From NCBI GenBank assembly GCA_031550725.1, contig JAVBOH010000006.1, forward strand, positions 1-64,000: a DNA stretch of 64,000 nt, given 5' to 3'. This document shows positions 1 to 7,108 of the stretch, in pieces. The position numbers were made by a program, and so were the translations under genes. Each line of letters begins with the position of its first letter. The first letter of the stretch is position 1. This DNA is from UBA946 sp031550725 (GTDB lineage Bacteria > Bacillota > Clostridia > Oscillospirales > Ruminococcaceae). Under the pieces are notes generated by a model, which was given only the letters and a program-made list of their open reading frames with translations, did not search any database and was not told the origin of the DNA.

Positions 1-55
1 TTTGATTACCTCCATTTTGGTTTTATTTTTCTACAGTTGGCCAGACCGTAGTTTT

Positions 56-83
56 ATTATACCACTTGGAGGTATTTTGTTAA
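56..83 (-). promoter_or_regulatory. Promoter of a gene leaving the left edge
   Basis: On the minus strand there is a -35 box TTAACA (78-83), a 16-base spacer and a perfect -10 box TATAAT (56-61). A strong ribosome-binding site, GGAGG, lies at about 9-13, so a minus-strand gene should begin just beyond position 1. Its product cannot be seen. Confidence 0.7.
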
Positions 84-107
84 AGACTCATCGCTAAAGC
101 TTTTTTG

Positions 108-134
108 AACCCCGTGCCTAGCACGGGGTTTTCG
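108..134. terminator. GC-rich hairpin near the left edge
   Basis: Perfect 10-base inverted repeat AACCCCGTGC / GCACGGGGTT with a 3-base loop, followed on the plus strand by TTTTC. It looks like a terminator for plus-strand transcription, but no plus-strand gene ends here within the window. It may protect the promoter at 56-83 from read-through. Confidence 0.5.
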
Positions 135-146
135 TATACAAAAATT

Positions 147-179
147 AAACCGTAGGTTCAAGCCTACGGTTTTTCTTTT
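147..179. terminator. Second hairpin, T-rich tail on the plus strand
   Basis: Perfect 10-base stem AAACCGTAGG / CCTACGGTTT with a 6-base loop, followed by TTCTTTT on the plus strand. It is the middle one of three hairpins in tandem between the tRNA operon and the left-edge gene. Confidence 0.5.
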
Positions 180-200
180 GGAATATATTGAGGATATAGT

Positions 201-240
201 AAAAAATAAAAACCTGTTGAAAAAATCAACAGGTTTTTAT
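201..240 (-). terminator. Terminator of the tRNA operon
   Basis: Perfect 13-base stem AAAAACCTGTTGA / TCAACAGGTTTTT with a 5-base loop. On the minus strand it is followed by a run of T residues, 17 bases after the CCA end of tRNA-Cys, as expected of a Rho-independent terminator for the four-tRNA operon. Confidence 0.8.
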
Positions 241-256
241 AAAGAAATAAATTCTT

Positions 257-330
257 TGGAGGCGCCACCCGGATTTGAACCGGGGATCAGGGTGTTGCAG
301 ACCCACGCCTTACCACTTGGCTATAGCGCC
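257..330 (-). tRNA. tRNA-Cys (GCA)
   Basis: The reverse strand folds into a complete cloverleaf. The acceptor stem GGCGCTA pairs with TGGCGCC, the D-loop and T-loop (GGTTCAAATCC) are normal, and the anticodon loop carries GCA. The CCA end is encoded. It is the last of four tRNAs transcribed together. Confidence 0.95.
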
Positions 331-385
331 CCACATAACATATTATAATATATGATTGCATTTATTATAATATAACTAAAAAATA

Positions 386-408
386 TTTTTTCTTTAAAGA
401 AAAAATGG
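386..408. repeat. tRNA spacer repeat, copy 1
   Basis: A 22-base self-complementary spacer (core TTTTTCTTTAAAGAAAAA) directly follows the CCA of tRNA-Gly on the minus strand. The same sequence follows tRNA-Asp at 487-508. It probably arose by duplication of a tRNA unit and may form a hairpin that helps 3' processing. Confidence 0.6.
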
Positions 409-481
409 AGCGGATTACGAGGCTCGAACTCGCTACCTCCACCTTGGCAAGGTGGCGCTCTACCAGATGAGCTAAATCCGC
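406..481 (-). tRNA. tRNA-Gly (GCC)
   Basis: The reverse strand gives a full cloverleaf. The acceptor stem GCGGATT pairs with AATCCGC, the anticodon loop holds GCC, the T-loop is GTTCGAG, and CCA is encoded. Third gene of the tRNA operon. Confidence 0.95.
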
Positions 482-486
482 ATATG

Positions 487-508
487 TTTTTCTTTAAAGA
501 AAAAATGG
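487..508. repeat. tRNA spacer repeat, copy 2
   Basis: Identical over 22 bases to the spacer at 386-408; it lies just 3' of tRNA-Asp on the minus strand. Two copies in the same relative position point to duplication of a tRNA-plus-spacer unit. Confidence 0.6.
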
Positions 509-582
509 CGATCTGGATGGGACTCGAACCCACGACCTCCGCCGTGACAGGGCGGCGTTCTAACCAACTGAACTACCAGACC
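506..582 (-). tRNA. tRNA-Asp (GTC)
   Basis: Cloverleaf on the minus strand with acceptor GGTCTGG/CCAGATC, anticodon GTC in a normal seven-base loop, T-loop GTTCGAG and encoded CCA. It lies four bases downstream of tRNA-Val. Confidence 0.95.
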
Positions 583-586
583 ATGA

Positions 587-662
587 TGGTGGGAACAATA
601 GGGCTCGAACCTATGACCCCCTGCTTGTAAGGCAGATGCTCTCCCAGCTGAGCTATGCTCCC
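587..662 (-). tRNA. tRNA-Val (TAC)
   Basis: Cloverleaf on the minus strand with acceptor GGGAGCA/TGTTCCC, anticodon TAC, T-loop GTTCGAG and encoded CCA. First gene of the tRNA operon, directly downstream of the promoter at 704-732. Confidence 0.95.
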
Positions 663-703
663 ATCAATCGTCATCAAGTATTTGTTCCTTAACGACGATA
701 TTT

Positions 704-732
704 ATTATACTACATATCAATCACTTTGTCAA
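704..732 (-). promoter_or_regulatory. Promoter of the tRNA operon
   Basis: Perfect sigma-A promoter on the minus strand: TTGACA (727-732), a 17-base spacer and TATAAT (704-709), about 40 bases upstream of tRNA-Val. The consensus match fits a stable-RNA promoter. Confidence 0.9.
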
Positions 733-790
733 GGGTTTTTTTAATTTTTTTTATTTTATTTTTTATATCAATGAAATCACTGTACCCACC

Positions 791-1636
791 TTATTTTATA
801 ACATGTACATCTAGCTGATTATATGGAATTGTAATTCCCTCTTTATCAAATTCTTCCTTTATAAGCTCAACCATATCATAATAAACATCCCAATAATCAG
901 ATGAATTCACCCAAACTCTTACTATAATATCCACAGAGCTTGTACCAAGCGCCGCTCCACGCACAAATGGCTCAGGTGATGAATTTATCTTTTCATGGGT
1001 ATTTGCAATATTTTGAATAACCCCTATTGCTTTGCGAAAATCATTGTCATATGATATGCTGAATGTCCATTCAATACGTCTTGTTGGCATCTGACTGTAA
1101 TTAATTATTGTCGCATTAGCGACACTTCCGTTAGGCAGATATATTACTTTGTTATCTGCTGTACGCAATTTTGTATTAAGTATAGATATTTCCTTGCAAG
1201 TTCCTGATATACCGTTTATATCAATAAAATCATCTTTTTTAAATGGTTTTTCGAATAATATCAGCATTCCACCCGCAACATTTGATAAGCTGTCTTTCAT
1301 TGAAAGTCCAATCGCAAGTCCTGCTGAGCCAACAACGGTTATTATAGATGTCATTGGTATTCCGAGCAGCGACAGAACCATTATTATCACTACGGAATAT
1401 AGCACAACTTTCACTAAGGACTTTAAAAACGAATGTATCGTTACATCTAATCTGCTGCGCTTTAACCCTTTTGAAAGCAGCTTCATTACAATTTTATTTA
1501 TTATTGTGCCTATGATAAACAATCCCAATGCAACCAGCAATGTCGGTATGTAAGCTACAAACGACTCCCATAGTTTTGTAAAAAATGTAGTTCCCTGTTC
1601 TTGTATTTCATTAAATGTTAGTATCTCTGTTTCCAT
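791..1636 (-). CDS. mscS: MscS-family small-conductance mechanosensitive channel
   Basis: This 281-residue membrane protein should gate under membrane tension and release solutes after hypo-osmotic shock. Three membrane segments occupy roughly residues 25-120. The third has the Gly/Ala-rich pore helix pattern (GSAGLAIGLSMKDSLSN), followed by the soluble beta domain with the YLPNG motif and the C-terminal alpha/beta vestibule. The length is typical of short MscS proteins. The ATG at 1636 is preferred over an in-frame GTG nine bases earlier because AGGAG lies eight bases upstream of it. It stands alone, divergent from oadG. Confidence 0.9.
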   Translation of the reverse strand: METEILTFNEIQEQGTTFFTKLWESFVAYIPTLLVALGLFIIGTIINKIVMKLLSKGLKRSRLDVTIHSFLKSLVKVVLYSVVIIMVLSLLGIPMTSIITVVGSAGLAIGLSMKDSLSNVAGGMLILFEKPFKKDDFIDINGISGTCKEISILNTKLRTADNKVIYLPNGSVANATIINYSQMPTRRIEWTFSISYDNDFRKAIGVIQNIANTHEKINSSPEPFVRGAALGTSSVDIIVRVWVNSSDYWDVYYDMVELIKEEFDKEGITIPYNQLDVHVIK

Positions 1637-1809
1637 ACTATCCACTCCTATTTTTATTGTATTACATAATTATAGCTATACATATTAGATATATTATTAA
1701 TAAATCTAGAATTATTTTTTATATAATTCTCATATTTTTATTTTATCGATAAAAAAGGTTTGAAAATGTGTATTAAATCTTAAACTTTCAAAATTATACA
1801 AAAATCTAG

Positions 1810-1838
1810 TTGCAATTTATGAGAAAATAAGGTATAAT
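1810..1838 (+). promoter_or_regulatory. Promoter of oadG-oadB
   Basis: TTGCAA (1810-1815), a 17-base spacer and TATAAT (1833-1838), 34 bases upstream of the oadG start codon. The rest of the 236-base gap back to mscS is very AT-rich with no other clear signal. Confidence 0.8.
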
Positions 1839-1872
1839 AGATATTAATTATTGAGCTAAAGGAGAATTTTTT

Positions 1873-2232
1873 ATGCAAATGGAAGGAAGCTATGTTACAA
1901 CCGTAGTTATTACTGGTTTTGTAGTTGTTTTTATCGGTCTAGTATTGCTGATTTTACTTGTTACTGGTCTTGGTAAGATTTTTGAGGCTATTGAAACTAA
2001 AAAAACATCTGCAGCTGCAAATGCTGAACCAATTAAAACAACTGCTGTACAAACCCCAGCTCCACAGATTGAAGATGGTATAAGCGATGAAACCGTTGCT
2101 GTTATCGCTGCTGCTGTTGCTGCAATGTCCCCTGATTACAAACTCGCAGGCATCAAAAAGGCATCTCAAAAGACATCACGCAGAACTGCTTGGGGCAACA
2201 AAGGATTAAGCGAAAGCACTTCCATTTTTTAA
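1873..2232 (+). CDS. oadG: OadG-family gamma subunit of a sodium-pumping decarboxylase
   Basis: This small 119-residue membrane protein has one hydrophobic helix (about residues 8-36) followed by a charged, Ala/Pro-rich tail. That is the architecture of gamma subunits of oxaloacetate, methylmalonyl-CoA or glutaconyl-CoA decarboxylase sodium pumps, in which gamma assembles the alpha and beta subunits. The oadB beta subunit follows 31 bases later, which strongly supports the call. A second helical Ala-rich stretch (ETVAVIAAAVAAM) precedes a basic C-terminus. No alpha subunit or biotin carrier gene is next to it, so the substrate cannot be assigned. Confidence 0.8.
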   Translation: MQMEGSYVTTVVITGFVVVFIGLVLLILLVTGLGKIFEAIETKKTSAAANAEPIKTTAVQTPAPQIEDGISDETVAVIAAAVAAMSPDYKLAGIKKASQKTSRRTAWGNKGLSESTSIF

Positions 2233-2263
2233 TTTATATTTTATTTAGAAAGGGTTACATATA

Positions 2264-3454
2264 ATGAATGAATTTCTAAACACTCTTGTTGATTTATGGA
2301 ATGAATCAGGTATTAAGAATATGACAATACCGTCATTAATTATGATACTTATTTCATTTGTATTCTTATACCTTGCAATCAAAAAAGAGTTTGAACCATT
2401 GCTTTTGCTTCCAATTGCATTTGGTATGCTGTTAACAAACCTTCCTTTAAGCGGAATGTACCACCCTGAACTTTTTGATATCAGCGGCGGTAAATCACTT
2501 GAATTCGGAAGAATTCTTCATGAGGGCGGATTGCTTGACCTTTTATACCTCGGTGTAAAACTTCAGATTTATCCACCACTAATCTTTCTTGGCATTGGTT
2601 GTATGACTGACTTTGGTCCGCTCATTGCAAACCCTAAGAGTTTCCTTTTAGGTGCTGCTGCACAGGGCGGTATCTTCTTTACATTTGTTGGCGCTGCACT
2701 TCTTGGTTTCTCACCAGAAGAAGCTGGCTCAATTGCAATCATCGGCGGTGCTGATGGTCCAACTTCAATTTTCGTTTCAAGCCGCCTTTTAAGTAAAGGC
2801 TCATTCGATATTGATACAGGTACAATTGCACTTGCTGCATACACTTACATGGCACTTGTACCTATCATTCAGCCGCCTATAATGAAACTGCTTACAACTA
2901 AAAAAGAACGTAGCGTTGTTATGGGACAGTTAAGAGAAGTTTCAAAGACTGAAAAGGTTATATTCCCAATCGCTGTTACATTGATTATTTCACTTCTTGT
3001 GCCATCCGCTACTCCGCTTGTTGGTATGCTAATGCTTGGTAACTTGTTTAAAGAAAGTGGATGTGTTGACAGAATTTGTAAAACCGCACAAAATGAGCTT
3101 ATGAATATCATTACAATATTTCTTGGTATTTCTGTTGGTGCGACTACAACCTCTGACAAAATTATCAATACTAAGTTCTTAAAGGTTATTGTCCTTGGTG
3201 TAATTGCATTCTCGCTTGGTACTGCCTGCGGCGTACTATTCGGCAAGATTATGTATGTTGTTACTAAGGGTAAGGTTAATCCGCTTATCGGTTCTGCAGG
3301 TGTTTCTGCCGTTCCTATGGCTGCTCGTGTATCTCAAAAGGTCGGAGCACAAGAAGACCCTACAAACTTCCTGCTTATGCACGCTATGGGACCAAACGTT
3401 GCCGGTGTTATAGGATCTGCTGTTGCTGCTGGTGTTCTTTTAAGTATTATTTAA
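2264..3454 (+). CDS. oadB: Sodium-translocating decarboxylase beta subunit
   Basis: This 396-residue polytopic membrane protein carries the beta-subunit signatures GGADGPTSIF (near residue 165, containing the conserved Asp of the sodium channel), SAVPMAARV and MHAMGPNVAGVIGSA. Beta decarboxylates carboxybiotin and exports Na+. The length matches the compact Firmicute form. It is co-transcribed with oadG and followed by a hairpin at 3463-3493. The partner carboxyltransferase and biotin carrier must be encoded elsewhere if the complex is functional. Confidence 0.92.
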   Translation: MNEFLNTLVDLWNESGIKNMTIPSLIMILISFVFLYLAIKKEFEPLLLLPIAFGMLLTNLPLSGMYHPELFDISGGKSLEFGRILHEGGLLDLLYLGVKLQIYPPLIFLGIGCMTDFGPLIANPKSFLLGAAAQGGIFFTFVGAALLGFSPEEAGSIAIIGGADGPTSIFVSSRLLSKGSFDIDTGTIALAAYTYMALVPIIQPPIMKLLTTKKERSVVMGQLREVSKTEKVIFPIAVTLIISLLVPSATPLVGMLMLGNLFKESGCVDRICKTAQNELMNIITIFLGISVGATTTSDKIINTKFLKVIVLGVIAFSLGTACGVLFGKIMYVVTKGKVNPLIGSAGVSAVPMAARVSQKVGAQEDPTNFLLMHAMGPNVAGVIGSAVAAGVLLSII

Positions 3455-3462
3455 TTCGTACT

Positions 3463-3493
3463 GAACAATTCCGTTTTTCACGGAATTGTTCTT
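3463..3493 (+). terminator. Hairpin after oadB
   Basis: Perfect 12-base stem GAACAATTCCGT / ACGGAATTGTTC with a 5-base loop, nine bases after the oadB stop codon. It has only a weak T tail (CTT), so it may act together with the stronger hairpin at 3590-3619. Confidence 0.55.
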
Positions 3494-3506
3494 ACACTTG
3501 ATTGAC

Positions 3507-3570
3507 GTCTGCTTGCAAGGTTTTTTCGCATAAATACTCAAAAACCTTGCATTTGAATTATTCAGCAGAC
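3507..3570. repeat. Nested imperfect hairpin element
   Basis: An inner stem TGCAAGGTTTTT / AAAAACCTTGCA (3514-3525 with 3540-3551) lies inside an outer pair GTCTGC / GCAGAC (3507-3512 with 3565-3570). It looks like a small structured insertion, such as a REP- or MITE-like element, between two converging genes. No coding capacity is seen. Confidence 0.4.
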
Positions 3571-3584
3571 ATTATTTAATAAAA

Positions 3585-3625
3585 AATTTAAGCTGTCCGA
3601 TTTTTATTTCGGACAGCTTTTTATT
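3585..3625. terminator. Bidirectional terminator between oadB and rsmI
   Basis: Perfect 11-base stem AAGCTGTCCGA / TCGGACAGCTT with an 8-base loop and T-rich tails on both strands. It sits directly against the stop codon of rsmI and serves the converging oadGB and rsmI transcripts. Confidence 0.85.
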
Positions 3626-4453
3626 TTAATCTTGTAATGCCGAATATAAATCACTCTTTTTATAGCCTGTTTCCTTTGCAATTGCCTTGCAGGCATCAAC
3701 TGCCTTTGTACCGTTATCTATAAGTGCTTTTACTTGTAAAATTGCATTCTCGATAGTTATTTCATCTTCATTTTCATCCTGTTTATAACCATCGACGATA
3801 AGCACATATTCCCCTCTTGGACTTCTTTCAGTATAATACTCAAGTGCACCCGAAATTGTTGTTCTAATAACTTCCTCGTGTATCTTTGTTAACTCACGGC
3901 ATATCGAAATATTTCTGTCACCTAAAGCTTCAAGCATATCCTCAAGAGTTGCAATTAACTTATGCGGTGCTTCATAAAATATAAGCGTATTGGTACATTT
4001 TTTTACATCCTCTAAATGACTATATCTTTGCTTTTTGGTTACTGATAAAAATCCCTCAAAAGAAAAACGTGATGTTGATAGCCCGCTTATCGCAACAGCA
4101 GACGCCATTGCTGTCGGTCCTGGTACAACCTCTATTGGTATATTTCGCTCATAACATAGTTTAACCAAATCTTCTCCCGGGTCGGATATACAAGGCATGC
4201 CAGCATCTGATACAACAGCACAGGTTTCTCCCAATTCGAGTCTTTGCAGAATTCCATCAGAAATAGTCCTTGATGAATGCTCGTGATAACTCACAAGCTG
4301 TTTTTTTATTTCAAAGTGATTAAGCAGCTTTACCGTAACACGAGTATCCTCGGCACATATAAAATCAACATTTTTAAGCGTTTCAACAGCACGGTATGTA
4401 ATATCTCCAAGATTGCCGATTGGTGTTCCGACAACATATAATTTTCCACTCAT
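3626..4453 (-). CDS. rsmI: 16S rRNA (cytidine-2'-O)-methyltransferase RsmI
   Basis: RsmI methylates the 2'-O of C1402 in the decoding centre of 16S rRNA using SAM. This 275-residue protein begins with the tetrapyrrole-methylase fold: GTPIGNLGDIT near residues 9-19, CAEDTR near 33-38, SDAGMPCISDPGE near 83 and PGPTAMASA near 112. It ends in the small helical domain typical of the family. The ATG has GGAG 11 bases upstream. It follows the TrmN6-like methyltransferase gene on the same strand, a common pairing in Firmicutes. Confidence 0.95.
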   Translation of the reverse strand: MSGKLYVVGTPIGNLGDITYRAVETLKNVDFICAEDTRVTVKLLNHFEIKKQLVSYHEHSSRTISDGILQRLELGETCAVVSDAGMPCISDPGEDLVKLCYERNIPIEVVPGPTAMASAVAISGLSTSRFSFEGFLSVTKKQRYSHLEDVKKCTNTLIFYEAPHKLIATLEDMLEALGDRNISICRELTKIHEEVIRTTISGALEYYTERSPRGEYVLIVDGYKQDENEDEITIENAILQVKALIDNGTKAVDACKAIAKETGYKKSDLYSALQD

Positions 4454-4479
4454 TTATTTTGTTACTCCTTATAAAATAA

Positions 4480-4508
4480 TGTAAGGGCGAACACAATTCA
4501 CACCTACA
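4480..4508 (-). repeat. Dispersed 27-29 base repeat, copy A
   Basis: Read on the minus strand, this imperfect palindrome has the form TGTAGGTGTGAA-N5-TTCGCCC-TTACA. Two related units lie at 58301-58327 and 58351-58377. All three are intergenic. The pattern resembles short palindromic repeats common in Clostridia, which is inference from memory. Confidence 0.6.
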
Positions 4509-4529
4509 ATTAAATTTATTGCATATCAA

Positions 4530-5243
4530 TTATTTTATTCCATAAATAGACAGCAATTCATCAGAAAATCCATCCTCACCTTTAACATAAAGCTGAGGTA
4601 AAACTTTCATAAACGGCTTGCTTCCAAGCTTACCCTCGATCAAAAACAGCCATGGTGCATCATCAGGAGTTTTACTGACAAAGCGTAACTTTTTCGGTTC
4701 AATGTTATTATTTTTCATAGCAGTAATAACATCCCCAAGACGTTCAGGACGATTGCATATACAAAGTCTGCCACCGAATTTTAGGAGCTTTTTGGCAGCC
4801 TTGCATACATCATCAATATTACAAAGTATCTCATGTCTAGCAATTTTCTGTGCAGTCATTTCGCTTTCAATCCCTGCATTTGATGCTTTATATGGTGGAT
4901 TGCAAGTCACAACATCAAGCTGTGACTTAGGAGCATCCACCCACAATTCCTTTAAATCAGCACACACAGGAGTGATATTTTCGAGATTATTTTTTTCTAC
5001 TGTAATATTAAACTGCTCAATAGCCTGTGTTTGTATATCGACACCGTAAATTTGTGACGGTGCATATTTTATCTGCATTAGAATAGGTATAATTCCGCAC
5101 CCTGTTCCTAAATCGCATACCTTATCTTTATGGCGTGGCTCTGCAAAATCTGCCAGCAAAAAAGCATCTGTCCCGAATTTATGCTCCTTAGTCACGCATA
5201 TTTCTATTCCACCCTGTAATTTTTCAAAACTCATATCAGTCAT
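4530..5243 (-). CDS. TrmN6/YfiC-type N6-adenine methyltransferase
   Basis: This 237-residue class I SAM methyltransferase has motif I DLGTGCG at residues 44-50, the acidic GVDI at 67-70 and the N6-adenine catalytic motif NPPY at 115-118. The N-terminal KFGTDAFLLADF segment is typical of the TrmN6 family, which modifies A37 of tRNA-Val in E. coli. The exact substrate here is inference. The start at 5243 has AGGAGG upstream; an upstream in-frame ATG at 5294 would overlap the promoter at 5283-5311 and is rejected. Confidence 0.88.
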   Translation of the reverse strand: MTDMSFEKLQGGIEICVTKEHKFGTDAFLLADFAEPRHKDKVCDLGTGCGIIPILMQIKYAPSQIYGVDIQTQAIEQFNITVEKNNLENITPVCADLKELWVDAPKSQLDVVTCNPPYKASNAGIESEMTAQKIARHEILCNIDDVCKAAKKLLKFGGRLCICNRPERLGDVITAMKNNNIEPKKLRFVSKTPDDAPWLFLIEGKLGSKPFMKVLPQLYVKGEDGFSDELLSIYGIK

Positions 5244-5282
5244 ATGAAAAAAACCTCCTGATGTATGATATAATTCTTTACC

Positions 5283-5311
5283 ATTATACCACACATCAGG
5301 TGGATTTGCAA
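5283..5311 (-). promoter_or_regulatory. Promoter of the TrmN6-like/rsmI pair
   Basis: TTGCAA (5306-5311), a 17-base spacer and TATAAT (5283-5288), 40 bases upstream of the methyltransferase ATG on the minus strand. The same TTGCAA -35 variant occurs in front of oadG and pgi. Confidence 0.8.
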
Positions 5312-5791
5312 TTATTCATTTTCATCTTCCATGTCTGACTGCATATTATACTTATATATTTTTTTCAAGCGGAAGTAATAAAAATACTCCTCAATTGAAA
5401 ATGAAATTAACATAACTATATAAATAAAATTATTTTCGAGTGTATTATTTTTAACATAATCCCTAATAAAAATTGCACCAAAAACAACATCAACCACAAT
5501 ACACATAACCACAAAAATCTTATGTGTTTTTAATTTTTGTGGTGTATTATTATATGCATCTTTAAATATTGACATACACTTAAAAACTAGCATTGAAACG
5601 TAAAATCCAGCCAATGCATTATAAGAAACACTATCTATCCACACAATATTAAGTTGATATAAAACTGCATTTATCAGAAAGTATAATACTGCTGTAAAAA
5701 ATGCATATTTATATGCTTTATATCGCTCTAGCCTTTGTCGTTCATCAAAAGCATACTGTGGATATAACTCATCATAATATTTGTTAGCCAT
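5312..5791 (-). CDS. Membrane protein of unknown function, paralogue 1 of a tandem triplet
   Basis: I do not recognise this family with certainty. The 159-residue protein starts with a charged DERQRLERYKAYKYAFF segment, then has about four hydrophobic helices (roughly 25-45, 52-72, 90-112, 122-142) and an acidic tail. The next two upstream genes share DER, KAYKYA-like, SML(V/I)(F/Y)K and DAY motifs in the same order, so all three are paralogues. An in-frame GTG at 5800 overlaps the upstream gene; the ATG at 5791 follows that gene's stop codon and suggests translational coupling. It is the last gene of the XRE-regulated operon. Confidence 0.8.
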   Translation of the reverse strand: MANKYYDELYPQYAFDERQRLERYKAYKYAFFTAVLYFLINAVLYQLNIVWIDSVSYNALAGFYVSMLVFKCMSIFKDAYNNTPQKLKTHKIFVVMCIVVDVVFGAIFIRDYVKNNTLENNFIYIVMLISFSIEEYFYYFRLKKIYKYNMQSDMEDENE

Positions 5792-5792
5792 T

Positions 5793-6272
5793 TTATTCAC
5801 TCATTTCTTTACTTTCTGCAATTTGTTTCTTCAAATGTCTATAAACAATAATTTCTTCAATCACAGTAATTACAGTAATGATTATTCCAATTCCTGTAAA
5901 AGTTAATTTCCAAGCAGAAAAAAACTTCAACTCACCAATCATTAATATATAGCAAAGACAAGTTAGACATACTGTTGGAATAGTATATTTTTTTCTTTTC
6001 ATTAAGCTTATTTCTTCATTATTCGTAAAAGCATTTTTTCTTCTTATTATTCTATTAAACACAATCTGAGATAGCATAAAACCTAAAGCAGCACATCCTA
6101 TAAGGCTGTTAGTCCATATAAAACCAACATAATAAAGTAAGCAATTAAGTATGATATATGCGACAAATACAAAATACGCATATTTGTATGCCTTGTTTTT
6201 CTCTGACATCTGTCTTTCATCTAAGATGAGTTCAACAGGTTTTTCGTATTTTTCCATTTTAAAGCTAGTCAT
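5793..6272 (-). CDS. Membrane protein of unknown function, paralogue 2 of a tandem triplet
   Basis: This 159-residue protein has the same layout as its neighbours: an N-terminal LDERQMSEKNKAYKYAYF block, about four membrane helices and a short charged tail (HLKKQIAESKEMSE). Its middle loop is more basic (NRIIRRKN, LMKRKKY) than in paralogues 1 and 3, so the copies have diverged. GGAG lies nine bases before the ATG. It overlaps or abuts the start of paralogue 1 and follows paralogue 3 by 14 bases. The function is unknown. Similar XRE-plus-membrane-protein pairs are frequent in Firmicutes. Confidence 0.8.
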   Translation of the reverse strand: MTSFKMEKYEKPVELILDERQMSEKNKAYKYAYFVFVAYIILNCLLYYVGFIWTNSLIGCAALGFMLSQIVFNRIIRRKNAFTNNEEISLMKRKKYTIPTVCLTCLCYILMIGELKFFSAWKLTFTGIGIIITVITVIEEIIVYRHLKKQIAESKEMSE

Positions 6273-6286
6273 AACCCTTATCTCCT

Positions 6287-6736
6287 TTATTCATCGTCAT
6301 CGGAATTGTCATCTTTATCAGTTTTGGTTTTTCTGCGTATAAACACTGCATTTTCAAATGTAAACATACTTATAATAACTAACAATACTCCACGGTAAGT
6401 AAGCATACCATCTAATGCAATATCACCTATTATCAGTAATAAAACCACAAGAACTAAAAAAACCTCAATTATAAAAATACTTGTTTTAACCGATAAATTG
6501 TACTTATGTTCAAATACATAAGCATCATTATAAATCGTTATCATTTTATATATCAGCATCGAAAAACATAATCCTATTAATGTATTATAAATCGGCTCAC
6601 ACCAAATAACATCTATATCTACAAGGAAAGAATTCACAAATATATATATCACGAAAGAAACAAACGCACTCTTAAAAGCTTTTAGCTGAATGAATTTATA
6701 CCTTTCATCAGGTATCCACAGATTATCATTTTTCAT
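6287..6736 (-). CDS. Membrane protein of unknown function, paralogue 3 of a tandem triplet
   Basis: This 149-residue protein with about four membrane helices is closest in pattern to paralogue 1. It has PDERYKFIQLKAFKSAF at the N-terminus, YNTLIGLCFSMLIYKM in the centre, IYNDAY after it, and a highly acidic C-terminus (DKDDNSDDDE). AGAGGTG precedes the ATG. It lies directly downstream of the XRE regulator (22-base gap), which marks the four genes as one operon. The role is unknown; a membrane-associated partner or target of the regulator is inference. Confidence 0.8.
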   Translation of the reverse strand: MKNDNLWIPDERYKFIQLKAFKSAFVSFVIYIFVNSFLVDIDVIWCEPIYNTLIGLCFSMLIYKMITIYNDAYVFEHKYNLSVKTSIFIIEVFLVLVVLLLIIGDIALDGMLTYRGVLLVIISMFTFENAVFIRRKTKTDKDDNSDDDE

Positions 6737-6758
6737 CTAAAGTCACCTCTTAAAAATA

Positions 6759-6956
6759 TCAATTTTCCCAAAACAGTTCATCAAGTGTTTTATTTAAAGC
6801 TTTGCATATCTCAATACACAAATTTATCGTAGGATTATACTCGCCTTTTTCAATCGCATTTATCGTCTGCCTGCTTACTCCAACCTTTTGTGCCAAATCA
6901 GCTTGAGTAAGGTCAAGTAACGCTCGTGCAGATTTAAGTCGTAGATTTTTTGCCAT
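6759..6956 (-). CDS. Small XRE-family transcriptional regulator
   Basis: This 65-residue protein is almost entirely one HTH_3/Cro-type domain (about residues 6-60). It has the typical LTQADLAQKVGVSRQTI helix-turn-helix and the YNPTINLCIEICKAL segment, and ends in DELFWEN. Stand-alone regulators of this kind usually autoregulate and control adjacent membrane-protein genes. GAGGAGG lies nine bases before this ATG; another ATG five bases upstream is out of frame. It heads the operon with the three membrane paralogues. Confidence 0.93.
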   Translation of the reverse strand: MAKNLRLKSARALLDLTQADLAQKVGVSRQTINAIEKGEYNPTINLCIEICKALNKTLDELFWEN

Positions 6957-7003
6957 TCATACAATCCTCCTCTCAACTTGAATGTTCTTAATCCATCGAA
7001 CAT

Positions 7004-7032
7004 ATTGTAACACATATAAATTATTATGTCAA
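7004..7032 (-). promoter_or_regulatory. Promoter of the XRE/membrane-paralogue operon
   Basis: TTGACA (7027-7032), a 17-base spacer and TACAAT (7004-7009) on the minus strand, about 48 bases before the regulator start. Just downstream an inverted TGTTC-N10-GAACA pair (about 6981-7002) could be an autoregulatory operator; that role is inference. Confidence 0.75.
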
Positions 7033-7108
7033 GTATATTTTACATTTATCATAAAAATATTCTCCATACCAATTAAGATATGGAGAATATTTCGGTGATA
7101 TATTATAT

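Noticed and set aside
386..508. CRISPR-like direct repeats
   Set aside because: Only two copies, separated by a tRNA gene, and no cas genes in the window.
321..533. 70-residue reading frame across the tRNA cluster
   Set aside because: It runs through tRNA-Cys, tRNA-Gly and tRNA-Asp on the same strand and has no family resemblance.
257..790. Integration site of a mobile element at the tRNA genes
   Set aside because: No integrase, direct repeat of a tRNA 3' end or phage/conjugation gene was seen on either side.
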